From Nocardioides ochotonae (GTDB taxonomy: Bacteria > Actinomycetota > Actinomycetes > Propionibacteriales > Nocardioidaceae): DNA of 64,000 bases. The stretch spans positions 2,901,001 through 2,965,000 of the forward strand of contig NZ_CP061769.1 in NCBI RefSeq assembly GCF_011420305.2, read 5' to 3'. Below, one piece after another: positions 29,448-40,559 of this stretch (its first letter is position 1; every line of letters begins with the position of its first letter). The notes under the pieces are model-generated. The model had not been told where the DNA came from. It was given only the letters and a program-made list of their open reading frames with translations, and ran no database searches. Made by a program: the position numbers and the translations under genes.

Positions 29448-30772
29448 TCTGCTTCTCCTTCGACCCGCATCACTGAGGTCACGTCCCTGACGATGTCCAT
29501 GCCGCGCAGCGTCTCCACGGTGGCGGAGAGCTGCGCGTCGGTCGCCTCGTGCGAGACCACGACGAGCTGGGCGTCGAGGTCACGGCCCTCCTGGCGGACC
29601 GTCTGGATCGAGACGCCGTGGTCGGCGAAGGCGGTCGCGACCGAGGCGAGCACGCCGGCGCGGTCGTCCACGTCGATCGCGACGTGGTAGCGGGTGCAGG
29701 CCTCCCCCATCGGGAGCACCGCGCGGTCGGCGTACGCCGACTCCCCCGCGCCGCGGGTGCCGGCGAGCAGGTTGCGCGCGACCGTCACCAGGTCGCCGAG
29801 GACGGCCGAGGCGGTGGGCGCGCCACCGGCGCCGGGACCGTAGAACATCAGCTGGCCGGCGGCGTCGGACTCGACGAAGACCGCGTTGTAGGCCTCGCGG
29901 ACCGAGGCGAGCGGGTGCGAGCGCGGGATCATCGCGGGGTGCACGCGCACCGACACCGCGTCGTCGCCGCCCTCGACCGGGATCAGCTCGCAGATCGCGA
30001 GCAGCTTGACGACCGCGCCCATGTCGCGCGCGGAGGCCACGTCGGCCGAGGTGACCTCGGAGATCCCCTCGCGGTGGACGTCGGCGGCGGTGACCCGGGA
30101 GTGGAACGCCAGCGAGGCGAGGATCGCGGCCTTGGCGGCGGCGTCGAAGCCCTCCACGTCGGCGGTCGGGTCGGCCTCGGCGTAGCCGAGCTCCTGGGCC
30201 TCCTGCAGCGCGTCCTCGAACCCGGCGCCGGAGCTGTCCATCTTGTCGAGGATGAAGTTCGTGGTGCCGTTGACGATGCCGAGCACCCGGGTCACCCGGT
30301 CGCCGGCCAGCGACTCGCGCAGCGGACGCAGGATCGGGATGGCGCCGGCGACGGCGGCCTCGTAGTAGAGGTCGCGCCCGGCCTTGGCGGCGGCCTCGAA
30401 CAGCGTCGGGCCGTCCTCGGCGAGCAGCGCCTTGTTGGCGGTCACGACGCTCGCGCCGTTCGCCAGCGCGGCGAGGATCAGCGAGCGCGCCGGCTCGATG
30501 CCGCCGATGACCTCGACCACGAGGTCGACGTCGTCGCGGGCCACGAGGGCGTGGGCGTCGGTCGTGAGCAGGTCCGCGGGGACCTCGATCTCGCGCGGGG
30601 CGTCCAGGCGGCGCACCGCCACCCCCACGAGCTCGACCGGCGCGCCCACCCGGGCGGTCAGGTCCTCGGCCTGCTCCTGGAGCAGACGCACCACCTGCGA
30701 GCCCACGGAGCCGCAGCCCAGCACGGCCACCTTCAGGGCCTCGCCCCTCCGGTCAGCCTGTCGAAACTCCAT
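29444..30772 (-). CDS. hom: Homoserine dehydrogenase
   Basis: 442 residues. NAD(P)-binding [13 protein letters not shown] near residue 16, catalytic domain with [11 protein letters not shown] and a [15 protein letters not shown] segment, and a C-terminal ACT domain ([19 protein letters not shown], ~residue 365 on) for threonine feedback. It reduces aspartate semialdehyde to homoserine. ATG 30772 overlaps the lysA stop (TGATG); a GTG one codon earlier is equally possible. Confidence 0.95.
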   Translation of the reverse strand: MEFRQADRRGEALKVAVLGCGSVGSQVVRLLQEQAEDLTARVGAPVELVGVAVRRLDAPREIEVPADLLTTDAHALVARDDVDLVVEVIGGIEPARSLILAALANGASVVTANKALLAEDGPTLFEAAAKAGRDLYYEAAVAGAIPILRPLRESLAGDRVTRVLGIVNGTTNFILDKMDSSGAGFEDALQEAQELGYAEADPTADVEGFDAAAKAAILASLAFHSRVTAADVHREGISEVTSADVASARDMGAVVKLLAICELIPVEGGDDAVSVRVHPAMIPRSHPLASVREAYNAVFVESDAAGQLMFYGPGAGGAPTASAVLGDLVTVARNLLAGTRGAGESAYADRAVLPMGEACTRYHVAIDVDDRAGVLASVATAFADHGVSIQTVRQEGRDLDAQLVVVSHEATDAQLSATVETLRGMDIVRDVTSVMRVEGEAE

Positions 30773-32169
30773 CACTGATCACCCACGTCGGTTGCCAACA
30801 GGTCGTCCTCAGTCTCGCGGCGCACGACCACGCGCGCCGACCCGTCCCGCACAGCGACCACCGGGGGCCGCAGCGCGTGGTTGTAGTTGGAGGCCATCGA
30901 GCGGCAGTACGCCCCGGTGCCGGGCACCGCGAGCAGGTCGCCCGGGGCGACGTCGGCGGGCAGGAACTCGTCCTTGACCACGATGTCGCCGGCCTCGCAG
31001 TGCTTGCCCACGACCCGCGCCAGCGTCACCGGCGCCATGGAGGCGCGGGAGGCGAGGGTGCAGGAGTAGTCGGCGTCGTACAGCGCGGTGCGGATGTTGT
31101 CGCTCATGCCGCCGTCGACCGACACGTAGGTGCGCACCGCACCGCCGTCGAGGTGCACCTGCTTGACGGTGCCGACCTCATAGACCGTGCACATCGCCGG
31201 TCCGACGATCGCGCGCCCCGGCTCGATGGACAGGTGCGGCTCCGCGATCCCGAGCGCACGGCACTCGTGCGTCACGATCTGGCTCATCTCCGCGGCCAGC
31301 GTCTCGGGCCGGGTGGGGTCGTCCTGGGTCGTGTAGGCGATGCCGAAGCCGCCGCCGAGGTCCATCTCGGGCAGCGCGACACCGAGCTCGGTGGCGATCC
31401 GGGCGTGCAGGGCCAGCACCCGGCGCGCGGCGACCTCGAACCCCGAGGAGTCGAAGATCTGGCTGCCGATGTGGCTGTGCAGGCCGCGCGCCTCGAGACC
31501 GGGGGCCGCGAGCACGCGGCGTACCGCCTCGAGGGCGTCGCCGGAGGTGATCGAGAAGCCGAACTTCTGGTCCTCGTGGGCGGTGGCGATGTACTCGTGG
31601 GTGTGCGCCTCCACGCCGGCGGTCACGCGCACCATCACCCGGGCGCTCGCGCCGAGCTCCTCGGTGATCGCGGCGAGACGCTCGATCTCGGTGAAGGAGT
31701 CCACGATGATCCGCCCGACGCCCAGGCGCACGGCGCGGGTCAGCTCGGCGACGGACTTGTTGTTGCCGTGGAACCCGACGCGCTCCATCGGGACCCCGCC
31801 GCGCTCGGCGACGGTGAGCTCGCCGCCGCTGCACACGTCGAGGAAGAGGCCCTCCTCGGCCACCCAGCGGGCGACCGCCGTGCTGAGGAACGCCTTGCCG
31901 GCGTAGTAGACGTCGTAGGCCGCGAACGCGTCACGGAAGGCGCGGGCGCGGGCCCGGAAGTCCGCCTCGTCCAGGACGTACGCCGGGGAGCCGTGCCGGG
32001 CGACCAGGTCGGGCAGGGCCACGCCGCCGATCTCCAGCACGCCGTCGACCTTGCGCGCCGTCGAGGACCACAGCGGAGCGACGAGCTCGTTGGCGTCGGC
32101 GGGCGGGCGCAGCCAGGAGGGACCGCGCAGGGCACCGGGCGCGTGCGCCCACCCTGCTTCGTGGGTCAC
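30772..32169 (-). CDS. lysA: Diaminopimelate decarboxylase
   Basis: 465 residues, GTG start 4 bases after argS. The PLP lysine lies in YYAGKAFLS; other motifs are HGNNKS, HIGSQIF, GGGFGIAYT and the C-terminal CRSMASNYN. The enzyme makes lysine from meso-diaminopimelate. The gene begins the lysA-hom-thrC-thrB amino-acid run, as in mycobacteria. Confidence 0.96.
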   Translation of the reverse strand: MTHEAGWAHAPGALRGPSWLRPPADANELVAPLWSSTARKVDGVLEIGGVALPDLVARHGSPAYVLDEADFRARARAFRDAFAAYDVYYAGKAFLSTAVARWVAEEGLFLDVCSGGELTVAERGGVPMERVGFHGNNKSVAELTRAVRLGVGRIIVDSFTEIERLAAITEELGASARVMVRVTAGVEAHTHEYIATAHEDQKFGFSITSGDALEAVRRVLAAPGLEARGLHSHIGSQIFDSSGFEVAARRVLALHARIATELGVALPEMDLGGGFGIAYTTQDDPTRPETLAAEMSQIVTHECRALGIAEPHLSIEPGRAIVGPAMCTVYEVGTVKQVHLDGGAVRTYVSVDGGMSDNIRTALYDADYSCTLASRASMAPVTLARVVGKHCEAGDIVVKDEFLPADVAPGDLLAVPGTGAYCRSMASNYNHALRPPVVAVRDGSARVVVRRETEDDLLATDVGDQ

Positions 32170-32173
32170 TCCC

Positions 32174-33853
32174 TCACATCCGTTCCGGGGCGGAGACGCC
32201 GAGCAGGGCGAGGCCGTTCGCGAGCACCGTGCGGGTGGCGGCCACGAGCACCAGGCGGGCCTGGTTGACCGGGCCGGCCGGCTCGTCGCCCTGGGGCAGC
32301 ATCCGGCACTCGCGGGTGTCGTACCACTTGTTGAAGACCGAGGTCATGTCCTCGAGGTAGCGCGCGACGCGGTGCGGCTCGCGCAGCTCGGCCGCGCTGG
32401 CCACCACCCGGGGGAACTCCGCCAGCGCACGCAGCAGCCGGCCCTCGTACTCGTGGCTGAGCAGCGAGGGGTCGAAGCCCTCGGTCGGGTCCGCCGGGAT
32501 GCTCATGCCGAGCTGGGCGGCGTTCTCCATCATCCGGCAGGTCCGCGCGTGGCCATACTGCACGTAGTAGACCGGGTTGTCGGCGGAGGCCCGGGTGATC
32601 TCGGCGACGTCGAGGGTCAGCGGGCTGTCCGCGGGGTAGCGCGCGAGGGAGTAGCGCAGCGCGTCCACGCCGATCTCCTCGACCAGCTCGTTGAGCGTGA
32701 CGATCGTGCCGGCGCGCTTGGACAGGCGCATCTCCTCGCCGTCGCGCAGGATCTTCACCATCTGCCCGATCAGCACATCGAGGGTCTTGTCCGGGTCGTC
32801 ACCGACACACGCCGCCATCGCCCGCAGCCGGCCGACGTAGCCGTGGTGGTCGGCGCCGAGCAGGTAGATGCAGTGGTCGAAGCCACGGGCGCGCTTGTTG
32901 AGGTAGTAGGCGGTGTCGGAGGCGAAGTAGGTGAGCTCGCCGTCGGACTTGATGAGCACCCGGTCCTTGTCGTCGCCGAAGTCGGTGGTGCGCATCCACA
33001 GCGCCCCACCGTCCTCGAAGACGTGGCCCAGGCCCTTGAGCCGCTCGAGGGTCTTCGGGACCTCGCCGCCGGAGTGCAGGCTGCGCTCGGAGAACCACAC
33101 GTCGAAGTGGGTGTTGAACAGGTCGAGCTGCTCGCGCTGCTCGGCGAGCTGGAGCTCGTAGCCCTTCTCGCGCACCGCCTCGAGGCGCTCGGCGGCGGGA
33201 AGCTCATAGATGCCGGGCTGGGCCTCGCCGACCTTGCGGGCGAGGTCCTGGATGTAGGCGCCGGCGTAGCCGTCGGTCGGGGTGGGCTCGCCCAGCGCCG
33301 CGGCGAGGATCGAGGCGGCGAAGTGGTTCATCTGCACGCCGCGGTCGTTGATGTAGAACTCGCGGGTCACGTCGGCGCCGGCCGCGGACAGCACGCGGCC
33401 GATCGCGTCGCCGAGCACCGCCCAGCGGGTGTGGCCGAGGTGGAGCGGGCCGGTGGGGTTGGCGGAGATGAACTCGACGTTGATCTTGTTGCCGGCGAGC
33501 GTCTGGGTCGTGCCGTACGACGCGCCCTCGGCCACGACCTGGGCGGCGACGACACCCTGGGCGGCGGCGCCCACGGTGATGTTGAGGAACCCGGGGCCCG
33601 CGACCTCGACCGCGTCGATCCCGTCCACCGTGCGCAGCTGCTCGGCGAGCAGCTCGCCGAACGCCCGCGGGTTGGTGCCGGCCTTCTTCGCCAGCTGGAG
33701 GGCCACGTTGGTCGCGTAGTCGCCGTGCCCCTGCTGACGCGGTCGCTCCACCGTCACCGATCCGGGTACCCCGTCGGGAAGCGACACCGAACCGGATTCC
33801 ACGAGGGTCCGAAGGGCGTCGACGATGCTGGAGGAGAGCTGGTCAGGAGTCAC
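32174..33853 (-). CDS. argS: Arginyl-tRNA synthetase
   Basis: 559 residues, GTG start. N-terminal Add-1 domain, class I HIGH motif as NPTGPLHLGHTR, KMSKS-like MRLSKRAGT, and the DALR anticodon-binding domain at the C-terminus. It charges tRNA-Arg; a tRNA-Arg gene lies 82 bases away on the opposite strand. Confidence 0.97.
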   Translation of the reverse strand: MTPDQLSSSIVDALRTLVESGSVSLPDGVPGSVTVERPRQQGHGDYATNVALQLAKKAGTNPRAFGELLAEQLRTVDGIDAVEVAGPGFLNITVGAAAQGVVAAQVVAEGASYGTTQTLAGNKINVEFISANPTGPLHLGHTRWAVLGDAIGRVLSAAGADVTREFYINDRGVQMNHFAASILAAALGEPTPTDGYAGAYIQDLARKVGEAQPGIYELPAAERLEAVREKGYELQLAEQREQLDLFNTHFDVWFSERSLHSGGEVPKTLERLKGLGHVFEDGGALWMRTTDFGDDKDRVLIKSDGELTYFASDTAYYLNKRARGFDHCIYLLGADHHGYVGRLRAMAACVGDDPDKTLDVLIGQMVKILRDGEEMRLSKRAGTIVTLNELVEEIGVDALRYSLARYPADSPLTLDVAEITRASADNPVYYVQYGHARTCRMMENAAQLGMSIPADPTEGFDPSLLSHEYEGRLLRALAEFPRVVASAAELREPHRVARYLEDMTSVFNKWYDTRECRMLPQGDEPAGPVNQARLVLVAATRTVLANGLALLGVSAPERM

Positions 33854-33935
33854 CCTCCAAGGGTATCGGCGGGTCCCGGTTTCCGCTCAGGCAGGTTCGG
33901 CGGGTAGTGTCCCGACTCGCATCACCCGATGCGCT

Positions 33936-34008
33936 GCCTCCGTAGCTCAGGGGATAGAGCACTGGTTTCCGGTACCAGGTGCCGCAGGTTCGAATCCTGC
34001 CGGAGGCA
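33936..34008 (+). tRNA. tRNA-Arg (anticodon CCG)
   Basis: 73 bases folding into a full cloverleaf: acceptor GCCTCCG/CGGAGGC with A discriminator, D arm GCTC/GAGC, anticodon stem CTGGT/ACCAG with loop TTCCGGT (anticodon CCG), and T arm GCAGG-TTCGAAT-CCTGC. The CCA end is not encoded. It reads CGG codons. It is divergent from argS. Confidence 0.97.
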
Positions 34009-34013
34009 CAAAC

Positions 34014-34051
34014 CGAAGAGGCCCCGACCAGTTCTGGTCGGGGCCTCTTCG
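34014..34051. terminator. Near-perfect hairpin after tRNA-Arg
   Basis: Two 18-base arms (34014-34031 and 34034-34051, CGAAGAGGCCCCGACCAG and its complement) separated by TT. It begins 5 bases after the tRNA and 52 bases before the end of the convergent LCP gene, so it can serve both directions. Confidence 0.8.
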
Positions 34052-34103
34052 CATGTCCGGGGCTCCGTGAGGTCCGCCACCCCAGGCCGAGCCGGCACCC
34101 GGC

Positions 34104-35024
34104 TCAGCAGCGATCGATGGTGGCGTCCTTGCGCGCGTCGTCGCCGTAGCGGCGGGCGGTCGCGACGTCGGGGAGCACCACGGAGGCGCTGCCAACGTTG
34201 CCGATGGAGCCCTGGAGCACGCAGGTGCTCACCTTGGCCGGGTCGACGGCGGCGACCGCCTGGCCGAGCCGGAACAGCTCCGCCGGCGGGAGGTCGGTGT
34301 GCATGTGCTGGAGCACGCTCAGCACCCCGCGCTCGATGAAGCCCGGCTCCTCGGCGCGGGCGCGCACCGTGCTGTGGATGCCGCGCAGCACCCGCTGCTG
34401 GTTGGCGGAGCGGCCGAAGTCGCCGCTCGGCAGGGTCTTGCGGATCCGGGCGAACGCCATCGCGTCGTAGCCGTTGAGCTTGACCCTGCCGGCCTTGAAC
34501 CCCTTCGGCTTGAGGTACTCGTCGTTGAAGTAGAACGGGTTGTCGACCGTGATGCCGCCGATGTCGTCGACCATGTCCTCGAAGAACGGGAAGCGGGTCA
34601 CGAAGACGTAGTCCGGCTGGATGCCGACGAGGTTGCCAACGGTCTCCCCCATCAGCTGCGGTCCGCCGAAGGTCAGCGCGGCGTTGACGCGGTTGGAGCC
34701 GAACCCGGGGATCGGGACCCAGGAGTCGCGCGGGATGCCGATCGAGGTGGCCGCCCCGGTGCGGGTGTTCATGCCGACCAGCTGGATCGCGTCGGCCCGG
34801 GTGCGCAGCATGTCCTCGCCCGGTCGCATGTCCGAGCCGAGCGCCAGGATCCAGACCGTCTCCGGGTCGACGTCGACCGCGCCCCCGCGGTCCACCTTGA
34901 CCAGCTCGACCTCACGGGTGTGCACCGAGGAGTCCGGCACCAGCACCAGGGAGACCGCGAGCACCGCGCCCAGGGTGAGCGCCCGCAGGCCCCGCGAGAG
35001 ACGGGTGCGCATCAGGCCCCTCAT
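34104..35024 (-). CDS. LytR-CpsA-Psr (LCP) family cell-wall ligase
   Basis: 306 residues. One N-terminal membrane segment ([15 protein letters not shown], ~17-31) precedes an extracellular LCP domain with [24 protein letters not shown] and [12 protein letters not shown]. The Asp and Arg residues in these motifs bind pyrophosphate lipid substrates. LCP enzymes transfer glycopolymers from lipid carriers to peptidoglycan, which fits the WecA-type enzyme elsewhere in the window. The ATG start overlaps the stop of the preceding lipoprotein gene. Confidence 0.9.
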   Translation of the reverse strand: MRGLMRTRLSRGLRALTLGAVLAVSLVLVPDSSVHTREVELVKVDRGGAVDVDPETVWILALGSDMRPGEDMLRTRADAIQLVGMNTRTGAATSIGIPRDSWVPIPGFGSNRVNAALTFGGPQLMGETVGNLVGIQPDYVFVTRFPFFEDMVDDIGGITVDNPFYFNDEYLKPKGFKAGRVKLNGYDAMAFARIRKTLPSGDFGRSANQQRVLRGIHSTVRARAEEPGFIERGVLSVLQHMHTDLPPAELFRLGQAVAAVDPAKVSTCVLQGSIGNVGSASVVLPDVATARRYGDDARKDATIDRC

Positions 35025-35764
35025 CGCCGCTCCCCCTTGCCGTTCGTCGTGCCGGTCTTCTCGTTGCCCCTGTCGCTCTTCTCACCGGGCTTGTCCCCCG
35101 GCGTGAGCGTCGATCGCGACACGTCGTACCCGAACACCTTCCAGCCCTTCTTCGTGGGAGTGAGCATCAGGCGACCGCGGACCAGGTCCACGCGGCGCAC
35201 GTCACCGTCGGTGCGGAAGCGCACCAGGACCCGCGCGGTGGCGCCCACCGGGCGGCCGCCCGGGGCGAGCACGTCGATCTGGAGCACCCGTCGCGTCGCC
35301 TGCACCGACTCCACCCGGTCGCCGATCGCGACGTTGGTCAGCAGCCGGCGATCGCGCGCGGCCCGGCGCTTCGTGTCGGGGGTGAAGTCGCGCAGCGCGT
35401 CGGAGTAGTCGGCGAAGTCGCCACGCGGCCACTCGCCCCCGACGTACGCGGCGTCGATCCAGCCGTCGACCACCTCGGCGACCGACGCCTTCACCTCGGC
35501 GCGGCGCCGCGCGTCCAGCTCGCCGGCCACCCGTCCGATCGACACGCGGGTCGGGACGGGCGCGTCGCCCGCGGCGGAGGGGCTGGAGTCCCGCTCGTCC
35601 GGCTCGTCGTCGTCCCCGCTGCAGGCGCCGAGGCCGAGCACCAGGGCCGCGCTGACCGCGGCGGCGGCGAGTCGTCGGACGCGGGTCGCGGGGCGGCTCG
35701 TGGTGGATCGTGCTCGTCGAATCACCGCGCGGACTCTACCGAGACGGCCGGACCCGCGTCGCAT
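35021..35764 (-). CDS. Putative lipoprotein
   Basis: Up to 247 residues. A lipobox LGLGAC follows the hydrophobic stretch [12 protein letters not shown], so it is probably a lipid-anchored exported protein; the ~30 residues ahead are too long and basic for a normal signal peptide, and a GTG at about residue 14 (VIRRARST) may be the true start. The body ([17 protein letters not shown]) has no recognised enzyme domain, and the C-terminus is basic and Gly-rich. It is translationally coupled to the LCP gene, suggesting a cell-envelope role. Confidence 0.7.
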   Translation of the reverse strand: MRRGSGRLGRVRAVIRRARSTTSRPATRVRRLAAAAVSAALVLGLGACSGDDDEPDERDSSPSAAGDAPVPTRVSIGRVAGELDARRRAEVKASVAEVVDGWIDAAYVGGEWPRGDFADYSDALRDFTPDTKRRAARDRRLLTNVAIGDRVESVQATRRVLQIDVLAPGGRPVGATARVLVRFRTDGDVRRVDLVRGRLMLTPTKKGWKVFGYDVSRSTLTPGDKPGEKSDRGNEKTGTTNGKGERR

Positions 35765-35926
35765 CCAGCCGGCGTTCCCGCGGGCCTGTCAGGCTCGGTG
35801 GAGTGTGCGGCCGGCAACACCCGGACCGAAAGGTGGTCCTCAACGCTGCACCGCGCCCCCCGGGGGTCTAGCCTTGACACCCGGAAACCCACCCACGCGC
35901 GCTCATCGGAAGAGGCGAAGCAAGTC

Positions 35927-38900
35927 GTGCCGCAGTCCTCAGGCAACCAGACTCCCACCAGCTCCCACGAACCCTCGGCCGATGACTTCGGCGCCAACGA
36001 GTGGCTCGTCGAGGAGATGTACGACCGATACCAGAAGGACCCGAGCAGCGTCGACGCGACGTGGGTGAGCTATTTCAAGGCGAACGGCAAGAACGGCGCC
36101 ACGAAGAGCTCCCCGAGCAGGCCCCAGGCCGCCGCCCCGGCGAAGGCGCCGGCCCAGGCCCCCGCGAAGGCCCCTTCCACCTCGGAGTCCAAGGCCGAGA
36201 CCAAGCCCGCCCCGGTCGCCAACCCGCGCCCCGCGGCGAAGGCCGCCGAGCCGGCGAAGGGCACCTCGAAGCCGGTCCCCAAGGAGTCGCGCCCGACCGA
36301 GCCGGCCGCGCCGAGCGACGAGCCGACGTACACCGTGCTGCGCGGCGCCCCGGCCCGCACCGTCAAGAACATGGACGAGTCGCTGACCGTCCCGACCGCG
36401 ACCTCGGTCCGCTCGGTGCCGGTCAAGCTGCTGTGGGACAACCGCACGGTCATCAACAACCACCTCGCGCGCGCTCGCGGCGGCAAGGTCTCCTTCACCC
36501 ACCTGATCGGCTACGCGCTGGTGCAGGCCGTGAAGCAGATGCCGGAGATGAACGTCGGCTTCGACATGGTGGACGGCAAGCCCAACCTGATCACGCCTCC
36601 GCACATCAACCTCGGCCTCGCCATCGACGTGCCCAAGCCCGACGGCAGCCGCCAGCTGCTCGTGCCGGCCATCAAGGCCGCCGAGACCATGGACTTCGCC
36701 GGCTTCTGGACCGCCTATGAGGAGATCGTCCGCAAGGCGCGCGACAACAAGCTCACGGTCGCCGACTTCCAGGGCACCTCGATCTCGCTGACCAACCCCG
36801 GCGGCATCGGCACCAGCCACTCCGTCCCCCGCCTGATGAAGGGCCAGGGCGCCATCATCGGCGTCGGCGCGATGGAGTACCCGCCGGAGTGGCAGGGCGC
36901 CTCGGCCGAGGCGATCGCGCGCAACGCGATCAGCAAGGTCATGACGCTGACCTCGACGTACGACCACCGCGTCATCCAGGGGGCGCAGTCGGGTGAGTTC
37001 CTCAAGATCCTGCACGGCCTGCTGCTCGGCCAGAACGGCTTCTACGACGAGATCTTCCGCTCGCTGCGCATCCCCTACGAGCCGATCCGCTGGAGCCACG
37101 ACATCTCTGCGTCGCACGACGACGAGATCTCCAAGCAGGCGCGCATCCTCGAGCTGATCCACTCCTACCGCGTCCGCGGCCACCTGATGGCCGACACGGA
37201 CCCGCTGGAGTACCGCCAGCGCAGCCACCCCGACCTCGAGATCGAGTCGCACGGCCTCACGCTGTGGGACCTCGACCGCGAGTTCGCGACCGGCGCGTTC
37301 GGTCCCGAGGGTCGCCGCTTCATGAAGCTGCGCGACATCCTGGGGATCCTGCGTGACTCCTACTGCCGCACCACGGGCATCGAGTACATGCACATCATGG
37401 ACCCGGAGCAGCGCCAGTGGATCCAGGAGCGCATCGAGGTCCCGCATGTGAAGACGCCCCGCGAGGAGCAGCTGCGCATCCTGCTGAAGCTCAACCAGGC
37501 CGAGGCCTTCGAGACCTTCCTGCAGACCAAGTTCGTCGGCCAGAAGCGCTTCAGCCTCGAGGGCGGCGAGACCACGATCCCGCTGATCGACGAGATCTGC
37601 GAGGCCGCCGCCGAGGCGTCCCTCGACGAGGTCGCGATCGGCATGGCCCACCGCGGTCGCCTCAACGTGCTGGCCAACATCGTCGGCAAGAAGTACTCCC
37701 AGATCTTCCGGGAGTTCGAGGGCAACATCGACCCGCGCACCGTCCAGGGCTCCGGCGACGTGAAGTACCACCTCGGCGCCGACGGCGAGTTCGAGGCCGA
37801 CTCCGGCGAGACCGTCAAGGTCTCCGTCGCAGCCAACCCCTCGCACCTCGAGGCCGTCGACCCGGTCCTGGAGGGCATCGCCCGCGCCAAGCAGGACGTG
37901 CTCGACCGCGGGATGGACTACCCCGTCCTGCCGCTGCTGGTGCACGGCGACGCGGCCTTCGCCGGCCAGGGCGTGGTGGCGGAGACGCTGAACCTCTCCC
38001 AGCTGCGCGGCTACCGCACCGGCGGCACCATCCACGTGGTCATCAACAACCAGGTCGGCTTCACCACCTCGCCGGGCTCCTCGCGCTCGACGCTGTACAG
38101 CACCGACGTGGCCCGCATGGTCCAGGCGCCGATCTTCCACGTGAACGGCGACGACCCGGAGGCGTGCATCCGCGTCGCCCGGCTCGCCTTCGAGTACCGC
38201 CAGGCCTTCAACAAGGACGTCGTCATCGACCTGGTGTGCTACCGCCGCCGCGGTCACAACGAGGGCGACGACCCGTCGTACACGCAGCCGCTGATGTATG
38301 ACCTGATCGAGCAGAAGCGCTCGGTGCGCAAGCTCTACACCGAGTCCCTCATCGGTCGTGGCGACATCACGATCGAGGAGGCCGAGCAGGTCCTGCGCGA
38401 CTACCAGCAGCAGCTGGAGCGGGTCTTCACCGAGGTCCGCCAGGCCACCACCGAGCCGCCGGCGGAGTGGACGACGGTCCCGGACTACCCGGAGAAGTCG
38501 GTCGGCAAGGCCGCCACGGCGGTCCCCGCGGAGTACCTCAAGCGGATCGCCGACGCCTACGTCACCCCGCCGGAGGGCTTCACCGTCCACCCGAAGGTGA
38601 TGCCGCAGCTGCAGCGTCGTGCCACCGCGATCACCGACGGCAACATCGACTGGGGCACCGGCGAGATCCTCGCCTTCGGCTCGCTGCTGATGGACGGCCG
38701 CCCGGTGCGTCTGGCCGGTCAGGACTCGCGCCGCGGCACCTTCGTGCAGCGCTTCGCGACGATCATCGACCGCAAGAACGCCGACGAGTGGACCCCGCTC
38801 TCGGCGCTCACCGAGGACCAGGCGAAGTTCCACGTCTACGACTCGCTGCTCAGCGAGTACGCCGCCCTCGGCTTCGAGTACGGCTACTCCGTGGCCCGCC

Positions 38901-39664
38901 CCGACGCCCTGGTGCTGTGGGAGGCGCAGTTCGGTGACTTCGTCAACGGCGCGCAGACCGTCATCGACGAGTTCATCAGCTCCGGCGAGAGCAAGTGGAA
39001 CCAGCAGTCCGGCGTCGTCCTGCTGCTGCCCCACGGCTACGAGGGCCAGGGTGCCGACCACTCCTCCGCGCGCATCGAGCGGTTCCTCACGATGGCGGCC
39101 GACGAGGCCTTCGTCGTGGCCCAGCCGAGCACGCCGGCGTCGCACTTCCACCTGCTGCGCCAGCACTCCCTCGGTGAGGAGCACCGCCCGCTGATCGTCT
39201 TCACCCCGAAGTCGATGCTCAAGCGCAAGGAGGCCGCCTCCAAGCCGGAGGACTTCACCACCGGCACCTTCCGCCCGTTCATCGCCGACGAGAGCGCCGA
39301 CCCCAACAAGGTCGACACCCTCCTGCTGTGCTCGGGTCGCGTGACCTGGGACCTGATGGTGGAGCGGGCCAAGCGCGAGGACGGCGAGCGCTTCGCGATC
39401 GGTCGCGTGGAGCAGCTCTACCCGCGCCCGCTCGACGACATCAAGGCCGAGATCGCGCGCTACCCCCACCTCAAGGAGGTGCGCTGGGTCCAGGACGAGC
39501 CGCACAACATGGGCCCGTGGCCGCACTACGCGCTCAACGTGGTGCCCGAGCTGGACGCGACGGTCGTCCCGGTCACCCGCGTGGAGTCCTCCTCGCCGGC
39601 CGTCGGCACCGTCAAGCGCCACCAGGCCGAGCAGAAGGACCTGCTGGGCCGGGCGTTCGCCTGA
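35927..39664 (+). CDS. kgd: Multifunctional 2-oxoglutarate metabolism enzyme (Kgd / OdhA type)
   Basis: 1245 residues from GTG 35927. Domains in order: short N-terminal OdhA segment ([16 protein letters not shown], ~20-50); a ~70-residue Ala/Pro/Lys linker; an E2-type succinyltransferase core (~125-350) with the catalytic motif TYDHRVIQG at ~344; and the ThDP-dependent E1 part (~370-1245) with [12 protein letters not shown] and [10 protein letters not shown]. There is no lipoyl domain. It acts as 2-oxoglutarate dehydrogenase component, decarboxylase and 2-hydroxy-3-oxoadipate synthase, and is controlled by the FHA protein GarA/OdhI in relatives. The frame is open 43 codons further upstream, but the coding resemblance starts here. 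A TTGACA at 35874-35879 may be its -35 box. Confidence 0.95.
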   Translation: MPQSSGNQTPTSSHEPSADDFGANEWLVEEMYDRYQKDPSSVDATWVSYFKANGKNGATKSSPSRPQAAAPAKAPAQAPAKAPSTSESKAETKPAPVANPRPAAKAAEPAKGTSKPVPKESRPTEPAAPSDEPTYTVLRGAPARTVKNMDESLTVPTATSVRSVPVKLLWDNRTVINNHLARARGGKVSFTHLIGYALVQAVKQMPEMNVGFDMVDGKPNLITPPHINLGLAIDVPKPDGSRQLLVPAIKAAETMDFAGFWTAYEEIVRKARDNKLTVADFQGTSISLTNPGGIGTSHSVPRLMKGQGAIIGVGAMEYPPEWQGASAEAIARNAISKVMTLTSTYDHRVIQGAQSGEFLKILHGLLLGQNGFYDEIFRSLRIPYEPIRWSHDISASHDDEISKQARILELIHSYRVRGHLMADTDPLEYRQRSHPDLEIESHGLTLWDLDREFATGAFGPEGRRFMKLRDILGILRDSYCRTTGIEYMHIMDPEQRQWIQERIEVPHVKTPREEQLRILLKLNQAEAFETFLQTKFVGQKRFSLEGGETTIPLIDEICEAAAEASLDEVAIGMAHRGRLNVLANIVGKKYSQIFREFEGNIDPRTVQGSGDVKYHLGADGEFEADSGETVKVSVAANPSHLEAVDPVLEGIARAKQDVLDRGMDYPVLPLLVHGDAAFAGQGVVAETLNLSQLRGYRTGGTIHVVINNQVGFTTSPGSSRSTLYSTDVARMVQAPIFHVNGDDPEACIRVARLAFEYRQAFNKDVVIDLVCYRRRGHNEGDDPSYTQPLMYDLIEQKRSVRKLYTESLIGRGDITIEEAEQVLRDYQQQLERVFTEVRQATTEPPAEWTTVPDYPEKSVGKAATAVPAEYLKRIADAYVTPPEGFTVHPKVMPQLQRRATAITDGNIDWGTGEILAFGSLLMDGRPVRLAGQDSRRGTFVQRFATIIDRKNADEWTPLSALTEDQAKFHVYDSLLSEYAALGFEYGYSVARPDALVLWEAQFGDFVNGAQTVIDEFISSGESKWNQQSGVVLLLPHGYEGQGADHSSARIERFLTMAADEAFVVAQPSTPASHFHLLRQHSLGEEHRPLIVFTPKSMLKRKEAASKPEDFTTGTFRPFIADESADPNKVDTLLLCSGRVTWDLMVERAKREDGERFAIGRVEQLYPRPLDDIKAEIARYPHLKEVRWVQDEPHNMGPWPHYALNVVPELDATVVPVTRVESSSPAVGTVKRHQAEQKDLLGRAFA

Positions 39665-39679
39665 TCGGTTCCAACCCTC

Positions 39680-39716
39680 GTATGGCCCGCCGTGCTCCGC
39701 GCACGGTGGGCCATAC
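39680..39716 (+). terminator. Intrinsic terminator after kgd
   Basis: Stem GTATGGCCC-x-CCGTGC with GCACGG-x-GGGCCATAC (one internal mismatch), 5-base loop, followed by GCCTTTT. It starts 15 bases after the kgd stop codon. Confidence 0.8.
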
Positions 39717-39738
39717 GCCTTTTCAAGGAGGATCGAGG

Positions 39739-39915
39739 ATGTACTTCACCGACCGTGGCATCGAGGAGCTGGAGAGGCGCCGGGGCGACGAGGAGGTCAC
39801 GCTGGCCTGGCTCGCCGATCGGCTCCAGGAGTTCACCGACACCCATCCGGAGTTCGAGACCGCCGTCGAGCGCTTCGCGACCTGGCTCGCGCGCCTCGAC
39901 GACCCCGACGACTGA
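39739..39915 (+). CDS. DUF6104 family small protein
   Basis: 58 residues. The ATG at 39739 follows a near-ideal AAGGAGG 8 bases upstream. The sequence is acidic and helical (YFTDRGIEELERRRGDEEVT, then WLADRLQEFTD). It resembles a short actinobacterial family that often follows kgd; function unknown. It sits just after the kgd terminator, so it may be expressed by readthrough or a weak promoter overlapping the hairpin. Confidence 0.8.
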   Translation: MYFTDRGIEELERRRGDEEVTLAWLADRLQEFTDTHPEFETAVERFATWLARLDDPDD

Positions 39916-39935
39916 GCGCGGTCTAGGGTGCCCGC

Positions 39936-40541
39936 ATGACGACGTACCCCGACGCGCCCTGGGACATGGTCGGGCAGCTGTGGCTCACGCTGTTCCGCGT
40001 GCCCGCTCCCGTCGACGACCTGCGCCCCGCCGGCGTCCACGGCGTGGCGTTCGTGCGCTACGAGGAGGGCAGCCCGCTGACCTACTCCGAGCTGCTGGTG
40101 GCCCGGCAGGTCGCGAACGCCCAGGGTCGCCGGGTGTCGATCTCCGACATCTGGGTGGACTCCCCCGCCTCCGTGGCCGGCGGACGCGAGCTCTGGGCGA
40201 TCCCGAAGCTGCTCGCCGAGCTCTCCTCCTCGACCGTCCGGCGCGGCCCGATCTCGCACACGGAGTGGAGCGCCGTCACCGGCCACCAGCCGATCGTCCA
40301 GGCGCGCTTCGGTGACGTCTCGGGCCTCGCCCTGCGTACGCCGTTCCGCGGCGGCACCTGGCAGCCCGGGATCCCCGACACGGACGGGGAGGAGCGCACC
40401 GCCCAGCTGACCGGCTCGGCCAAGGCGCTGCCCTGCCGCGCCCAGTGGGACTTCGCCACCGACGGTCCCCTCGGCTGGCTCGCCGGCGCCCGCCAGCTCG
40501 CGTCGTTCCGCATGACCGACTTCCGCATGTCCTTCGCCTGA
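39936..40541 (+). CDS. Acetoacetate decarboxylase family protein
   Basis: 201 residues. GGRELWAIPKLLAEL is the conserved 'GRE.wG.PK' region of the acetoacetate decarboxylase superfamily, which contains the Schiff-base Lys in true enzymes (Lys is present here). The N-terminal APWDMVGQLWLTLFRVP is typical of the actinobacterial subgroup. Whether it decarboxylates acetoacetate or another keto acid is not known. Confidence 0.8.
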   Translation: MTTYPDAPWDMVGQLWLTLFRVPAPVDDLRPAGVHGVAFVRYEEGSPLTYSELLVARQVANAQGRRVSISDIWVDSPASVAGGRELWAIPKLLAELSSSTVRRGPISHTEWSAVTGHQPIVQARFGDVSGLALRTPFRGGTWQPGIPDTDGEERTAQLTGSAKALPCRAQWDFATDGPLGWLAGARQLASFRMTDFRMSFA

Positions 40542-40559
40542 CCCGCGGAGGGGCGGGGG

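Noticed and set aside
34014..34051. Attachment site of an integrated element beside tRNA-Arg
   Set aside because: No integrase and no repeated tRNA 3' end nearby; the palindrome is adequately explained as a terminator.
35939..39622. A 1227-codon open frame on the minus strand
   Set aside because: Fully antisense to kgd, no recognisable domain, composition typical of mirrored GC-rich coding DNA.
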